A stretch of DNA of 27,966 bases from Azolla pinnata (Eukaryota > Streptophyta > Polypodiopsida > Salviniales > Salviniaceae). The stretch spans positions 1 through 27,966 of the forward strand of contig JBBBWG010005469.1 in the NCBI GenBank assembly GCA_037176905.1, written 5' to 3'. Positions 1-9,200 of the stretch are shown here, in pieces. The stretch's first letter is position 1; the number at the start of each line of letters is the position of its first letter. The position numbers and the translations under genes are program-made. Below the pieces are notes generated by a model. It worked only from the letters and a program-made list of their open reading frames with translations. It did not search any database and was not told the origin of the DNA.

Positions 1-440
1 GTCCTCGTCGTCTTCGTCCTCGTCGTCCTCGTCGTCTTCGTCCTCGTCGTCCTCGTCGTCTTCGTCCTCGTCGACTTCGTCGTCCTCGTCGTCTTCGTCC
101 TCGTCGTCTTCGTCGTCTTCGTCGTCTTCGTCCTCGTCGTCTTCGTCCTCGTCGTCCTCGTCGTCTTCGTCCTCGTCGTCTTCGTCCTCGTCGTCCTCGT
201 CGTCTTCGTCCTCGTCGTCTTCGTCGTCTTCGTCTTCGTCGTCTTCGTCTTAGTCTTACTCTTCATATCTTCATCTTCATCGTCGTCTTCTTCGTCGTCT
301 TCTTCATCTTCGTCTTCGTCTTCGTCTTTCTCTTCATCGTCTTCGTCTTCATCTTCAGCGTCGTCAGCGTCTTCATCTTCAGCGTTGTCATCGTCTTCAG
401 CGTCGTCACCATAGTCGTCTTCGTCTTCATTTTCATCTTC
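1..440. repeat. TCG/TCT/TCC trinucleotide microsatellite
   Basis: A nearly uninterrupted run of TCG, TCT and TCC triplets, with a recurring 24-bp phrase in the first 240 bases. After about 250 it degrades into TCA/TCT triplets. On the minus strand one frame reads almost entirely Asp and Glu codons between about 470 and 260. I see no start codon in good context and no flanking domain, so I treat it as a simple repeat. It runs off the left edge of the window. Confidence 0.9.
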
Positions 441-540
441 ACCTTCATCTTCATCTTGATCATCCCGACACCACCATCGACCCAATCTGCATTAATACTC
501 ATCTGCTTCATCTTTTCATAGTCGTCGTCATCTTTATCTT

Positions 541-690
541 TTCATCGTCTTCTTCTTCTTCATCACCGTCTTCTTCTTCTTCTTCTCCTTCTTTCTTCTT
601 CTTCTTCTTCATCACCGTCTTCTTCTTCTTCTTCTCCTTCTTTCTTCTTCTCCTTCTTTCTTCTTCTTCCTCTTCTGCTTTCCTTGTTTC
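541..690. repeat. CTT-rich polypyrimidine tract
   Basis: Imperfect (CTT)n with CTC, CAT and CCT interruptions. A roughly 60-bp phrase containing CATCACCGTC followed by CTT runs occurs twice (about 558 and 610), so part of the tract was duplicated. It ends about 25 bases before an ATG at 713. Confidence 0.85.
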
Positions 691-720
691 CGATTCCTTT
701 ACTCCTTTCTGTGTGGCCAT

Positions 721-2154
721 GGATGCTAGCTGGAGAGCTCTCAGGGATCCTCAGAACTTCCTCCTTCGATCTCATCCAGGAGATCGTCGAGTATACCTTT
801 CGTTGTCTACGTCACAAAAGTCACAAAGGTTGGTTTCTTCTCGTCAGATCATTTTCCTCATAGATCCTCGATTTGCATATAAAACGCATACAACTACAGG
901 CATGAATACAATGCATACGTCCATACGAGCGTACAGATATAAGTACATGCTTGCATACACACATACATGCATTCCGTACATACGCCCATACTGGCATGCT
1001 TTTCTGAATCACTAGGCGTCTCCGGTACAGATCAGCATGTTTAAGTTGTATATGACTTTCCATGCACTCATTTACTTTTGGCAAGTGATGCATCTATTGG
1101 TATTCTGTATGGCCATGCATATGCGTGTATATGGAAATGTATATGTTGAATTTGGACGCCTGTGTCAAATTAACGTTATGCATGTTTATGTCAATGCATG
1201 TACAATATATTATATGTACTTGTATGGATATCTGTATCTATCAGGCATGTACAGATCGTTTACATACAAAAGATGTAGGATTATATGAATGTATTTATGA
1301 TTGTATTTTTTTGGAACGTGTTTTCTGTTAGATCTGGTGTTCAACTAACTTATATAGTTTCCTTTCTGCCTTATGAAGCACGTATTTATGTTGAATATCC
1401 GTTCCAGATTTGTTGTCAATGTACAGAGAAGATAAATATATTCGATCTAACCCAGTAGTAAATCAGATGAATCGTTACTTTCTTTCATGCCTTATCTAAA
1501 TCTTATAAGCCAATTTTCTTAGGCGTCTTCGTTGCTGATTGAAAATTTCTAAACATTCTGTAGCTTTAGGAAATATGATTTAGGGAATCTAAGATGATAA
1601 CTAATATATCACAAATGCGTCAATAATTTCTGTCAAAACCAGCTTAGCAGGAGTACCTCTAGTCAAGCATGTGGTTCATTTCAGATCTTGAAATAGGGAA
1701 TATAGTAGGAAGTGAGACCATTGGTTTGATCAGAGAAGGAGATGAATAAAGATTCTACTGTGGACCTATGCTACGGCAGACCATCAAGTTGGGAATTTGT
1801 AAAATAAAATAATTGATACATTTCTGTCGTGAATTTTGGATAAGCTTAACTACTAGGATATATCTTACATATTCGACGCACTTAGCTTTTCCAAAACAGC
1901 CATATCTTTATTGATCTTGCTCAAAATATTCCTCTCCACCATCTTAAACTAGCAGGTCCTTCATTTCATCAAGTACTCTATGGCTAGAGCTGGGCCAGAA
2001 TATAAGAACTACAACGTCCCAGAGAGCTTTTTGCCTTCAAAGGAGCTCTAGATCCCATAAGAGGCAATGCTATGAGCCGGGCAGTGCAAGATGCTGCCTG
2101 CACATGAAGCGTTCACCATTTTCTCTGTAGATACAATCGTTCAACCTGTGAAAG
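721..2154. other. AT-rich stretch without a supported gene
   Basis: After the polypyrimidine tract there is a short ORF (713-1015) whose second half is CATAC-type microsatellite (about 890-1000). The rest is AT-rich, with frequent stops in all frames, and looks like intron or intergenic DNA. Around 1981-2060 a short frame (ATG at 1980 to a stop near 2050) looks weakly coding and may belong to the remnant that follows. I see no promoter or RNA gene. Confidence 0.5.
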
Positions 2155-2491
2155 TGTGACGACTTTCCTCCTCCCGAATTTGATACCAAGAGTTGCTTCT
2201 CACAGGAAGGCAGTAATGGTGTCATTGATGATAGAGAAGTAAATTCTAGTGATGTGGTCTACAAGTCAGGTAGTCAATGTGAAAATGTAGGGATCAATCA
2301 TAAATAAGCTTTCAGATTTAGAAGATTGCAATCATAAGGATTTAGCTAGTCAAAATAGCAATGTTGATTCCCTGGATGAGATGCTTATGGAGAACAATTT
2401 AAATGCACAGAGCCTTGATGCAACCAAGTTGGTCCAAGCAGCTTTTATGGACTTGGACATCGAATCTACCAAGGTTGGCAATAGAAACTGA
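2155..2491 (+). pseudogene. Frameshifted coding remnant, unrecognised protein
   Basis: Two open frames abut. The first, from 2158, contains DDFPPPEFDTKSC and ends at TAA 2305-2307 after the residues CENVGINHK. The second, one base out of phase from 2306, continues with KLSDLEDCNHKDLASQ, then DSLDEMLMENNLNAQSLDA and LVQAAFMDLDIEST, to a TGA at 2489-2491. Composition is rich in Asp, Asn, Ser and Glu, as in a disordered region of a plant protein, and matches across the junction, which suggests one coding sequence broken by a single indel. A possible intron acceptor (TTCTCTGTAG) lies at about 2121-2130. I do not recognise the family. It could instead be chance open frame. Confidence 0.35.
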
Positions 2492-2629
2492 AACAAGGCA
2501 GGTTAATATTAGAATCTACCATGGCAGACTTGGTGGGTGTGGTGGAGCTGCTGGTGAGGATGTGAAGGAAGAAGAGTGAAGAGAACAGAAGAGGAAGTCA
2601 AATCTTATTACAGACAGCTGTGTGGATGG

Positions 2630-2785
2630 TTTTTTTTTTTTTTTTGTGAATTGACAACAACAACAACAGTATTACACTATTATCATTATTAACAATTTCT
2701 TCTCCTGCTCCGGCTGCGTCAAGCTACAGCAACAACAACAGCAGCAGCAATACCTTCAACGTCCTTCTCCAGGCAAACAACAGCT

Positions 2786-2817
<32 letters not shown>

Positions 2818-2850
2818 GGCAACAACAACTATGCAGCAGCAATAGCACTG
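2630..2850. repeat. Poly-T run and CAA/CAG microsatellite
   Basis: A run of about 15 T (near 2631-2645) is followed by CAACAACAACAACAG. A longer interrupted tract of CAA, CAG and CTACAG triplets then runs from about 2727 to 2845. No gene is evident from 2492 to 2998. Confidence 0.85.
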
Positions 2851-2997
2851 CTGCTTCATCATCTTTGTTGCTTCTTAGCCATCACCACATGACCGGTTGT
2901 TATATAAGGTCTGTGAAGCTGGACGTATATTGTGGACGTCGCTGGACGTCTGTTGTATGTCTGTGAGATGACTCTATTGTGTGTTGTGTCTGTGAGG

Positions 2998-4380
2998 CTG
3001 GAGGGAGGGGTCACGTATGTGCATGCGACACACACACGCGCACGTACCAACGTACACTATATATTGCGCACATACGCACACACACACACACACACGTACG
3101 AACGTACATTATGCATTGCACACATACGAACGTACATTATGCATTGCACACATGCGAACCTATACTATTTACTATACGGACGTACATTATATAACACACG
3201 CACATACGAACGTGCCCTGTACACTACACTCATACTACTAACATACTCTGTATTGTACACATACGATCGTACATTATACATTGCACACACGAACGTAGAC
3301 TATTCACTATACCGACATGCAATATGCAACACTCGCACAAACGAACATTCTCTGCACCGACACTACATTACGCGCGCGCAACATGCATGCACATGTGCGT
3401 ACGTACACGCACATTCACATACAAATACATACACATACACACTCACAAACTCACATACGCCACACATAACAGACATACACATACACACTCACACAATCAT
3501 ACACATACGAACCATGCATGCAAAGGTGGACAAAGATTACATTCACACGCTCGGATGCATGCAAAGGTGGACAAAGATTACATTCACACGCACGCATGCA
3601 TGCAAAGGTAAAAACATACACGCACATACAAATATAGATGCATGCAAATGAAATTACATATACGCACATATTGATACATACACATACAGATACACACACA
3701 TGCACATTAACGCCACACATACACACAGACGCACACATATACATATGCCAAGCACTACATGCATGCACAGTTGCATACATACACGCACATACACTTACGG
3801 ATACACACACATACGCCACACACGCACATGCGCATATACGCCATACATGCATATATACATACAGACACACACATGCGCCGCACACGCACATGCACATACA
3901 CGAAGCTACGCATACAACACAAGCATATGCGCTCTCACACATGAACATACGCCCATATACACATACAGATGCACACATACACGCACACACACATACGCCA
4001 CAGACACATACGCACACACGCACGACATGCATGCAAAGGTACATGCATACACCCACATACAGATACACACGCGCATACACACATGCGCCAGAACAAACAC
4101 ATGAGGCCACGCATATGACACATCTGCTACACACACATGCTCAGATGCACCACAAACACGTACGCTCGCACGCATGAACATACGCTCAGATACACCCCAG
4201 TGACATACGTACACATGCACCACATACGTTCACATACACTCACCATGCACATACGCTTACAAACAACATACAGACATACGCTCAGAAAGAATACAAACAC
4301 ATAGACGTACGCTCAAATAGATACGCAAACTACTAGACACATAGACATACGCTCTAATGGAAACACAAACGACATACACA
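2998..4380. repeat. Large CA/CATACG-rich simple-sequence domain
   Basis: About 1.4 kb of alternating purine-pyrimidine sequence built from CACA, CATACG, CATACA and ACGTAC words, including a pure CA run near 3076-3094. Early on, a roughly 25-30 bp phrase (CATACGAACGTACATTATGC) recurs, for example at about 3122 and 3064-3115. All long ORFs here, on both strands, are Cys/Val/Met or His/Thr/Tyr low-complexity translations of the repeat and are not genes. Confidence 0.9.
3514..3650. repeat. 41-bp tandem repeat inside the CA-rich domain
   Basis: The word ATGCATGCAAAGG starts at 3514, 3555 and 3596, exactly 41 bp apart. The first two copies continue with the same GTGGACAAAGATTACATTC sequence. A decayed fourth copy (ATGCATGCAAATG) starts at 3638, and an isolated core recurs near 4028. 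The unit is palindromic at its start (ATGCAT/GCATGC). Confidence 0.9.
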
Positions 4381-4625
4381 AACACTGGAACGCTAAATGA
4401 AGGATCTATCAACCTCCCACAAATTGAAAGGCCAATCAGCCTTTACATAAACTAGATGATCTAGCACCATAAAACAAGTTGAAGAATTTCGAAAACCCAA
4501 GTATTTCCAAACCCTAATTCAATCTAGAGCATGAAACCAGAAGCATCTTCTTGAAAAACTATATACGTTGGACATGAGCTGTCTAGAGACTACTCCATAA
4601 AGTGATGCCACCAAATATCATCTCT

Positions 4626-4962
4626 AACTCCGACCCTATGCACTCCCTCATCTAATCTACTCGAAAAATTGTGTAATCCAAGTTTATTTATATGCTCCAA
4701 ACAGACAACAAGTTGTCCTTATACGCACATACCCAAATTCTTTACAAACCATATGTTGACTTGAAAGTGCCGAATTCAACCTCTTGTGAGCAATGTCGGC
4801 CAACATAGCTGGAACTCCGACCCTATACTCCCTTGAAAGTTCCAAACAGACACCAAGATCTCCTGATCTACACAGACTCGACTTCTTTACAAACCATATA
4901 CCAACCTCACAAGTGTCGAATTTAACCTCTTGTGAGCAATGTCGGCCAACATAGCTGGAACA
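4626..4962. repeat. Imperfect direct duplication of about 150-190 bp
   Basis: The order of words CTCCGACCCTAT, then CTCCCT, then TCCAAACAGACA.CAAG, then CTTTACAAACCATAT, then AACCTCTTGTGAGCAATGTCGGCCAACATAGCTGGAAC occurs twice: from about 4626 to 4816, and from about 4815 to 4962. Copies differ by small indels. The 3' end of the unit is the seed of the 28-bp minisatellite that follows, so the repeat is nested. Confidence 0.85.
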
Positions 4963-5146
4963 GATGATGATCGTAGCAACATAGTTGGAACAGATGGTGT
5001 CGGCCAACATAGCTGGAACAGATGATGTCGGCCAACATAGCTGGAACAGATGATGTCGGCCAACATAGCTGGAACAGATGATGATCTTAGCAACATAGCT
5101 GGAACAGATGATGTCGGCCAACATAGCTGGAATAAGAGAGCAATGT
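4947..5146. repeat. 28-bp minisatellite (CAACATAGCTGGAACAGATG)
   Basis: The word CAACATAG starts at 4947, 4977, 5005, 5033, 5061, 5091 and 5119, giving spacings of 28 bp with two 30-bp variants in which GTCGGC is replaced by a GATCTTAG-type segment. The minus-strand 221-codon ORF across this region is only a translation of the repeat: because 28 is not a multiple of three, the same words recur in all frames. Confidence 0.93.
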
Positions 5147-5456
5147 ATCAAGCCAAACAAATGTTTTGCTCTCATCAATACAATGAATAACCCAAACCGT
5201 TCACGGCATGCGTCCGCTTTTCTACCGAAACCATCTCCACACATTGGACAAGATGCAAGAGTTTCAAACCTCTTCTTCCTTAATATGAGAATTCTATGTA
5301 CAAAAATCCAAATGAAAGCCAATCCATGTTGTATATACGCTGCAGACAAGAGGCCGGAAAAAAAAGGCAGCTTGGCCGGACCCCCGCACCCAAAAGAAAC
5401 TCTCCCTCGGTTTCACACCACAAGAGCGTCAACGCCCATGGTGGAGAGAATCTGTG

Positions 5457-5999
5457 TCAGATGGGCGGGGGAGCATGAGGTTCGGGAGGGGGATAGAGGT
5501 CAGGGTTGGGGCTAGGGTTAGGGTTAGGGTTAGGGTTAGGATTAGGAGGCTCGAACTCAGGTTCGGGCGACGGAGGGACAACTTCCGGCCTAGTCGATGG
5601 AGGCCCGATCGGAGGCTTGAACTCGGGTTCAGGCGGCTGTGGAACAACCTCTGGCCCCATCGGAGGCTTGAATTGCATTGTCGTTGCCTGCATGCCCCAG
5701 CGCATCCATGATATGGGCTCGAGTGCATTCGAAGCCGGCCTCCTCCTCATGGCCACCTTGAGTGCTGAATTGGTGGTTGGAATCATCATCATCCAGTGGC
5801 ATTTGGGCACCACCACCACCAGATTCATCTTCCTCTTTCCCCAAGAAGAAGAAGAAGAAGAAGAAGAAGAAGGGCATGAGGTAGAAGGCCAATATGGGCC
5901 CCATTTTCCCACCGTCAGCATCTCAGCTACCATGCCCCTAGACAAAGACAAAGAGACAAGAGGATAAACCCAAATAAGTAACATTCTAGAAGGGTCCAC
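5457..5999 (-). CDS. Doubtful ORF, proline-rich C-terminal half
   Basis: A 180-codon minus-strand ORF. The N-terminus has a short hydrophobic stretch (MLLIWVYPLVSLSLS) that could act as a signal peptide, then a Ser run from a GAA microsatellite. The C-terminal third is proline-rich: a PEVVPxxPEPEF(K/E)PP unit occurs twice, followed by Pro-Asn repeats encoded by telomere-like TTAGGG units. A second frame (5629-5904) is also open and reads an acidic, Gly/Asp-rich sequence across the same microsatellite, so repeat-length change may have shifted the frame. A secreted proline-rich wall protein is possible, but I recognise no family and composition alone could explain the open frame. Confidence 0.25.
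   Translation of the reverse strand: MDPSRMLLIWVYPLVSLSLSRGMVAEMLTVGKWGPYWPSTSCPSSSSSSSSSWGKRKMNLVVVVPKCHWMMMIPTTNSALKVAMRRRPASNALEPISWMRWGMQATTMQFKPPMGPEVVPQPPEPEFKPPIGPPSTRPEVVPPSPEPEFEPPNPNPNPNPNPSPNPDLYPPPEPHAPPPI
5512..5546. repeat. Short TTAGGG hexamer array
   Basis: About five consecutive GGGTTA units with a terminal GGATTA variant. This is the six-base telomere-like form, unlike the seven-base TTTAGGG plant form found inside GDSL gene B. It lies within the proline-rich ORF, where it encodes alternating Pro and Asn. Confidence 0.9.
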
Positions 6000-6299
6000 A
6001 CTGTCCTTTAGAGTCAGAGCAATGTGCCCATCTCATCCATGGACAATTTGGTAATTTGCACACTCGTGCGACACCAGTCCGTCTCTTCACGAGAAGCGAG
6101 CTCAATCGCTGGACGCCCTTTGGGAGGTACGATGATCTCCATTCAAGGAAACGGGCTCGGCATTTACCCCTTTCCAACATCAGCCGCCGCTGATGCTGAT
6201 GGGAGCCGCTGATACGAGCCGCTCTTGCAGCGCATTAGTGACTCGTCGGTCCGGTTTCGACACTTGTGGCTGGTCGAGGTGTCCGATAAAGTAGCGCCG

Positions 6300-6590
6300 C
6301 TTGGACCCATACCTCGAGTGCGGAGCGAGAACTTTCTTTCCCTGGCCGACGCTCCTCCGATTCCGCTCGAATCAGCAGCAAAAAGCCGTTCGGATCAGCA
6401 CTGCCCGGACCCAGACCGCTAGCCCAAAGCGGGAGTTCATTTTCCCTAGTCGATGCTCCTCGGACTTTCTTCGGATCGGCAACAAGCAGCTCCGATCGGC
6501 GCAGCTTCGACCCAACACTTGCAGTCCGGAGCAGGATTTCGTTCCCCTGCTCGATGTTAACTCGGAGTATATCTTCGGATCAGCAACGGA
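6300..6590. repeat. Three diverged tandem copies of about 103 bp
   Basis: The order (G/C)GACCCA, GAGCG(A/G)GA, TTCCCT, CGA(C/T)GCTC and TCGGATC(A/G)GCA recurs from 6303, 6407 and 6508, with spacings of 104 and 101 bp. A separate 40-bp echo (AAATCTCATGGTACAA at about 6596 and 6636) follows. No gene is apparent from 6000 to 6950; ORFs here are short and unconvincing. Confidence 0.75.
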
Positions 6591-6794
6591 GCCAAAAATC
6601 TCATGGTACAAACCCTCCTCCAAGGCATAGCCAGAAATCTCATGGTACAAGCCCTGCGAAATGAGCTCCAGTTAGTTGTATGGCTATGGCTAAAGCCTAA
6701 GGCAATGGTGGGGGCATTTTGGCAATTATCTAAAACTTGGAGACTGAGGAAGACGACCACATATGTGGCTATGGCTCCTGCGTCTCTCTCTTGG

Positions 6795-6832
6795 CGATGG
6801 CGATGGCGATGGCGATGGCGATGATGGCGATG
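6795..6832. repeat. GGCGAT hexanucleotide microsatellite
   Basis: About six GGCGAT units with one GAT insertion, lying roughly 120-155 bases upstream of the MoaE-type gene and probably in its promoter or 5' leader. Confidence 0.85.
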
Positions 6833-6950
6833 GCCGAGACAGCGGAGGGCTTCCCAGCTTGACGCCACGAGCATGCCATGTCTCCTTCCATTCTGGAGCG
6901 GTGAAACCGAGATCACAGACGGGAGGGACAGCGATCGAGAGAGAAGAAGG

Positions 6951-7481
6951 ATGGTCGTGGTGGCGATGGCGGAGACGAGGGAGGAGGATCGGGATCAGGA
7001 GCAGGATGAGGAGAAGGCATGGCTGGTGGAGATAACAGAGGAGCCACTGAAGCTGAGCAGGTATGTGGAGGCGGTGAGGGATGCGCGGGCAGGTGCGATC
7101 GCAACGTTCTCAGGGACGACCAGGGACAACTTCGAGGGCCGGCCTGTGCTGAGCCTGGAGTACGAGGCCTACGGGCCGATGGCCTTGCGGCAGATCTGGT
7201 CCATCCTGTCGGCTGCTCGCCGCCGCTGGGCCCAGATCGTGTCCATGGCCGCCGCCCATCGCATCGGCCCCGTTCCCATCTCCGAGGACAGCGTCATCGT
7301 CGCCGTCTCTGCAGTCCACCGATCCGATGCCTTCGATGCTTGCCGCTTCGTCATCGATGAGATCAAGGCCTCTGTCCCCATCTGGAAGAAGGAGCTCTAC
7401 GCAGATGGCTCCGCCTGGAAGGAGAATGCCGAGTTCTTCGCACCCACCGGCAACCCTAGGAAGACCCTAGAAAAACCCTAG
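6951..7481 (+). CDS. CNX6: Molybdopterin synthase catalytic (large) subunit, MoaE/CNX6 type
   Basis: Predicted to transfer sulfur from the thiocarboxylated small subunit (MoaD/CNX7) to precursor Z, forming molybdopterin in molybdenum cofactor synthesis, presumably in the cytosol. The 176-residue frame covers the whole MoaE fold. Visible landmarks are ATFSGTTRDN at 51-60 (Arg58 at the conserved active-site Arg), YEAYGPMA at 71-78, HRIG at 103-106, HRSDAF at 123-128, and the two catalytic lysines, K139 in EIKASVP and K146 in IWKKE, seven residues apart as in E. coli MoaE (K119/K126). The gene is intronless. I chose ATG 6951 for its context (A at -3, G at +4); ATG 6966 is equally good and ATG 6873 would add 26 residues. 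The first 20 residues are charged and do not look like a transit peptide. Length fits plant homologues. The nearest downstream gene, GDSL gene A, is convergent. Confidence 0.93.
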   Translation: MVVVAMAETREEDRDQEQDEEKAWLVEITEEPLKLSRYVEAVRDARAGAIATFSGTTRDNFEGRPVLSLEYEAYGPMALRQIWSILSAARRRWAQIVSMAAAHRIGPVPISEDSVIVAVSAVHRSDAFDACRFVIDEIKASVPIWKKELYADGSAWKENAEFFAPTGNPRKTLEKP

Positions 7482-7562
7482 CAGAAATGAAAAGAGAGTG
7501 CTGAAGTTGGCTTCTGATTTTTGTTTCGAACGCCGCAGTCCAGCTTTCCGGTGGCATTTCCC

Positions 7563-7568
7563 AATAAA
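7563..7568 (+). terminator. Candidate polyadenylation signal for the MoaE-type gene
   Basis: AATAAA lies 82 bases after the stop codon. A second AATAAA occurs at 7788-7793. Either could direct 3' end formation; cDNA would decide. Confidence 0.4.
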
Positions 7569-7960
7569 CATCTGTGGTGAGGTTACGTTTCGGAATTCCT
7601 GGCTAGAAGGTCTCGCCGATGCATACCATGGATGATGATGTTGTTTGCATCATCTGGCAGTTCTGCCCCCCTATCTTTGTTTTGCACTCTGTTTCTCCGT
7701 TGTGCAAGGGAGTTTTGTGCTACTACTCACAACAGGAGAAAAGACAGCTCCAGAGACACTGTCTGTCTACATGTTTTTGATGGATCCAATAAAGTCAACC
7801 CTATGGGAAGATGTGATATAACACAGCAATTGATGCTGCCTTAGTCTGATCGGATCATTTTCAACCCAATGAAATGGGACTTGGCGCTAAGTATTGTGGA
7901 TGAAGCTCTGTTGATATAGTGGCATTCAAAACTGAGTAAGGGTGGTTTCGATTCCAATGA

Positions 7961-8450
7961 AGAAAAGCTCCATGATTTGCCCGAATACAGTGATTTATAA
8001 GTTTATTCAGTGTGCGGACAAGCTCCATGGTTTGATGATCTATCAGTGCCATGATTTGATGGTGCAATAATGCACAAGTTTATGCAGTGTATATACTCCA
8101 TGGTGTATAAGGTTATGTAAGGTATGGACAAAACACCATGGTTTGCTGGTACAGCAATGCATAAGTTTATGCATTGCATATACAGCCTACGTGACTTGAT
8201 GATATGATGATGTATAAGTATATGCCCAAGCTCCATGATTTGATGATACAATGATGTACCAGTGTATGCAGTGTATGTGCAAGCTCCATGATTGGAAGGA
8301 TGTCCGTGATTTGCTGAGTGGATGTGCATAAGGGGATGCACTTTTTGGACAAGCTCTATGGCTCGATGACACAATGATGTACAAGGCTAAGAAGGAGAAG
8401 TGTCGTGGTTTGCCGATACAATAATGTATAAGTTCATGCTTTGATGGGCA
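7961..8450. repeat. Diverged tandem repeat, unit about 50-60 bp
   Basis: The phrase (C)AAGCTCCATGATTTG, followed by a T/GATGATACAATGATGTA segment and GTTTATGCAGTGTATAT, recurs at about 7968, 8020, 8084, 8230, 8281, 8350 and 8400, with substitutions and indels. Minus-strand ORFs rich in His-Gln-Ile-Met are translations of this repeat. I see no gene from 7600 to 9200 apart from the possible 3' leaders of the two convergent neighbours. Confidence 0.8.
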
Positions 8451-9200
8451 GTTCTGGTTCGACAAACAGCTATATACTGTTAAGAGATTCTCAATCAAAT
8501 GCATACCATGAGAACCGCCAGCCATTCGATCTTTAATTTGGACTGTCAAAGCTGTTGGTTGAGCTTACGTAGATTGTTAAGACCTCGAGCAACAGTTGCA
8601 AATTGACCACATATCATGCAGGATCTTCTGCTGTGTGGCATCGGTTGCTGCCAAATTCGAGGCTTGTAATTGGATTCTGTGTACACCCCCACAATGCATT
8701 TCATTCAGGATTCGATTCCTCTCCTCATCCACATTTTCCTTAGAGCAAACTGATGAGATGTGCTTAACCAAAAGGCTATGGGCGGGACGCAGAGAGAAGT
8801 CACCTTGACAAACGCACAAGCCATTTACGTGTGCATTCATCGAAGATACTTTCAGAGGCAGCTCTGGTGGGGGATTAGTCTGCAGGTTGACGCCGGTTCA
8901 GTTGAGAAGAAGGTGGTTCAGAATGCATCGATTCTACACATTGATCAGAACATCGGCAACGTATGGAATGCATTCAGGAAGACGAAGTGGTACACGTTTT
9001 GCTGCTCTGGAAGCGTTACGATCTACCAATCGGCGGTAGGGTTACACAATCCAGCCATTTCGCAAGCGTTTGGCTTTCTGAAATGATCCATGGAAACGAA
9101 CAGATCGCCTAAGGAGACAAGCGTCGCTGGCGAGAGTATCTGTGTGCCGATCGCCACAGATAAACGATGACTTATGGTAATGCCAATACAGAGCATATGA

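Noticed and set aside
263..775. Lys/Met/Thr-rich and Glu/Lys-rich minus-strand ORFs, and an Asp/Glu-rich frame
   Set aside because: They are direct translations of TCG/TCT and CTT microsatellites.
713..1015. 100-codon plus-strand ORF following the CTT tract, beginning MAMDASWRALRDP
   Set aside because: The ATG context and polypyrimidine leader are suggestive, but two-thirds of the translation is CATAC microsatellite and no motif or clear continuation exists.
2932..4223. Several long ORFs of His/Thr/Tyr or Cys/Val/Met composition on both strands, up to 239 codons
   Set aside because: They result from CA/CATACG repeats, which lack stop codons in most frames.
4684..5349. 221-codon minus-strand ORF with CSSYVG-type repeats
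   Set aside because: It is explained by the 28-bp minisatellite; its repeat phrases appear in several frames, which is not how protein repeats behave.
8577..9086. ORFs of 70-108 codons between the MoaE-type gene and GDSL gene A
   Set aside because: Overlapping on both strands, with no motif and no codon signal I can defend; probably 3' flank of gene A.
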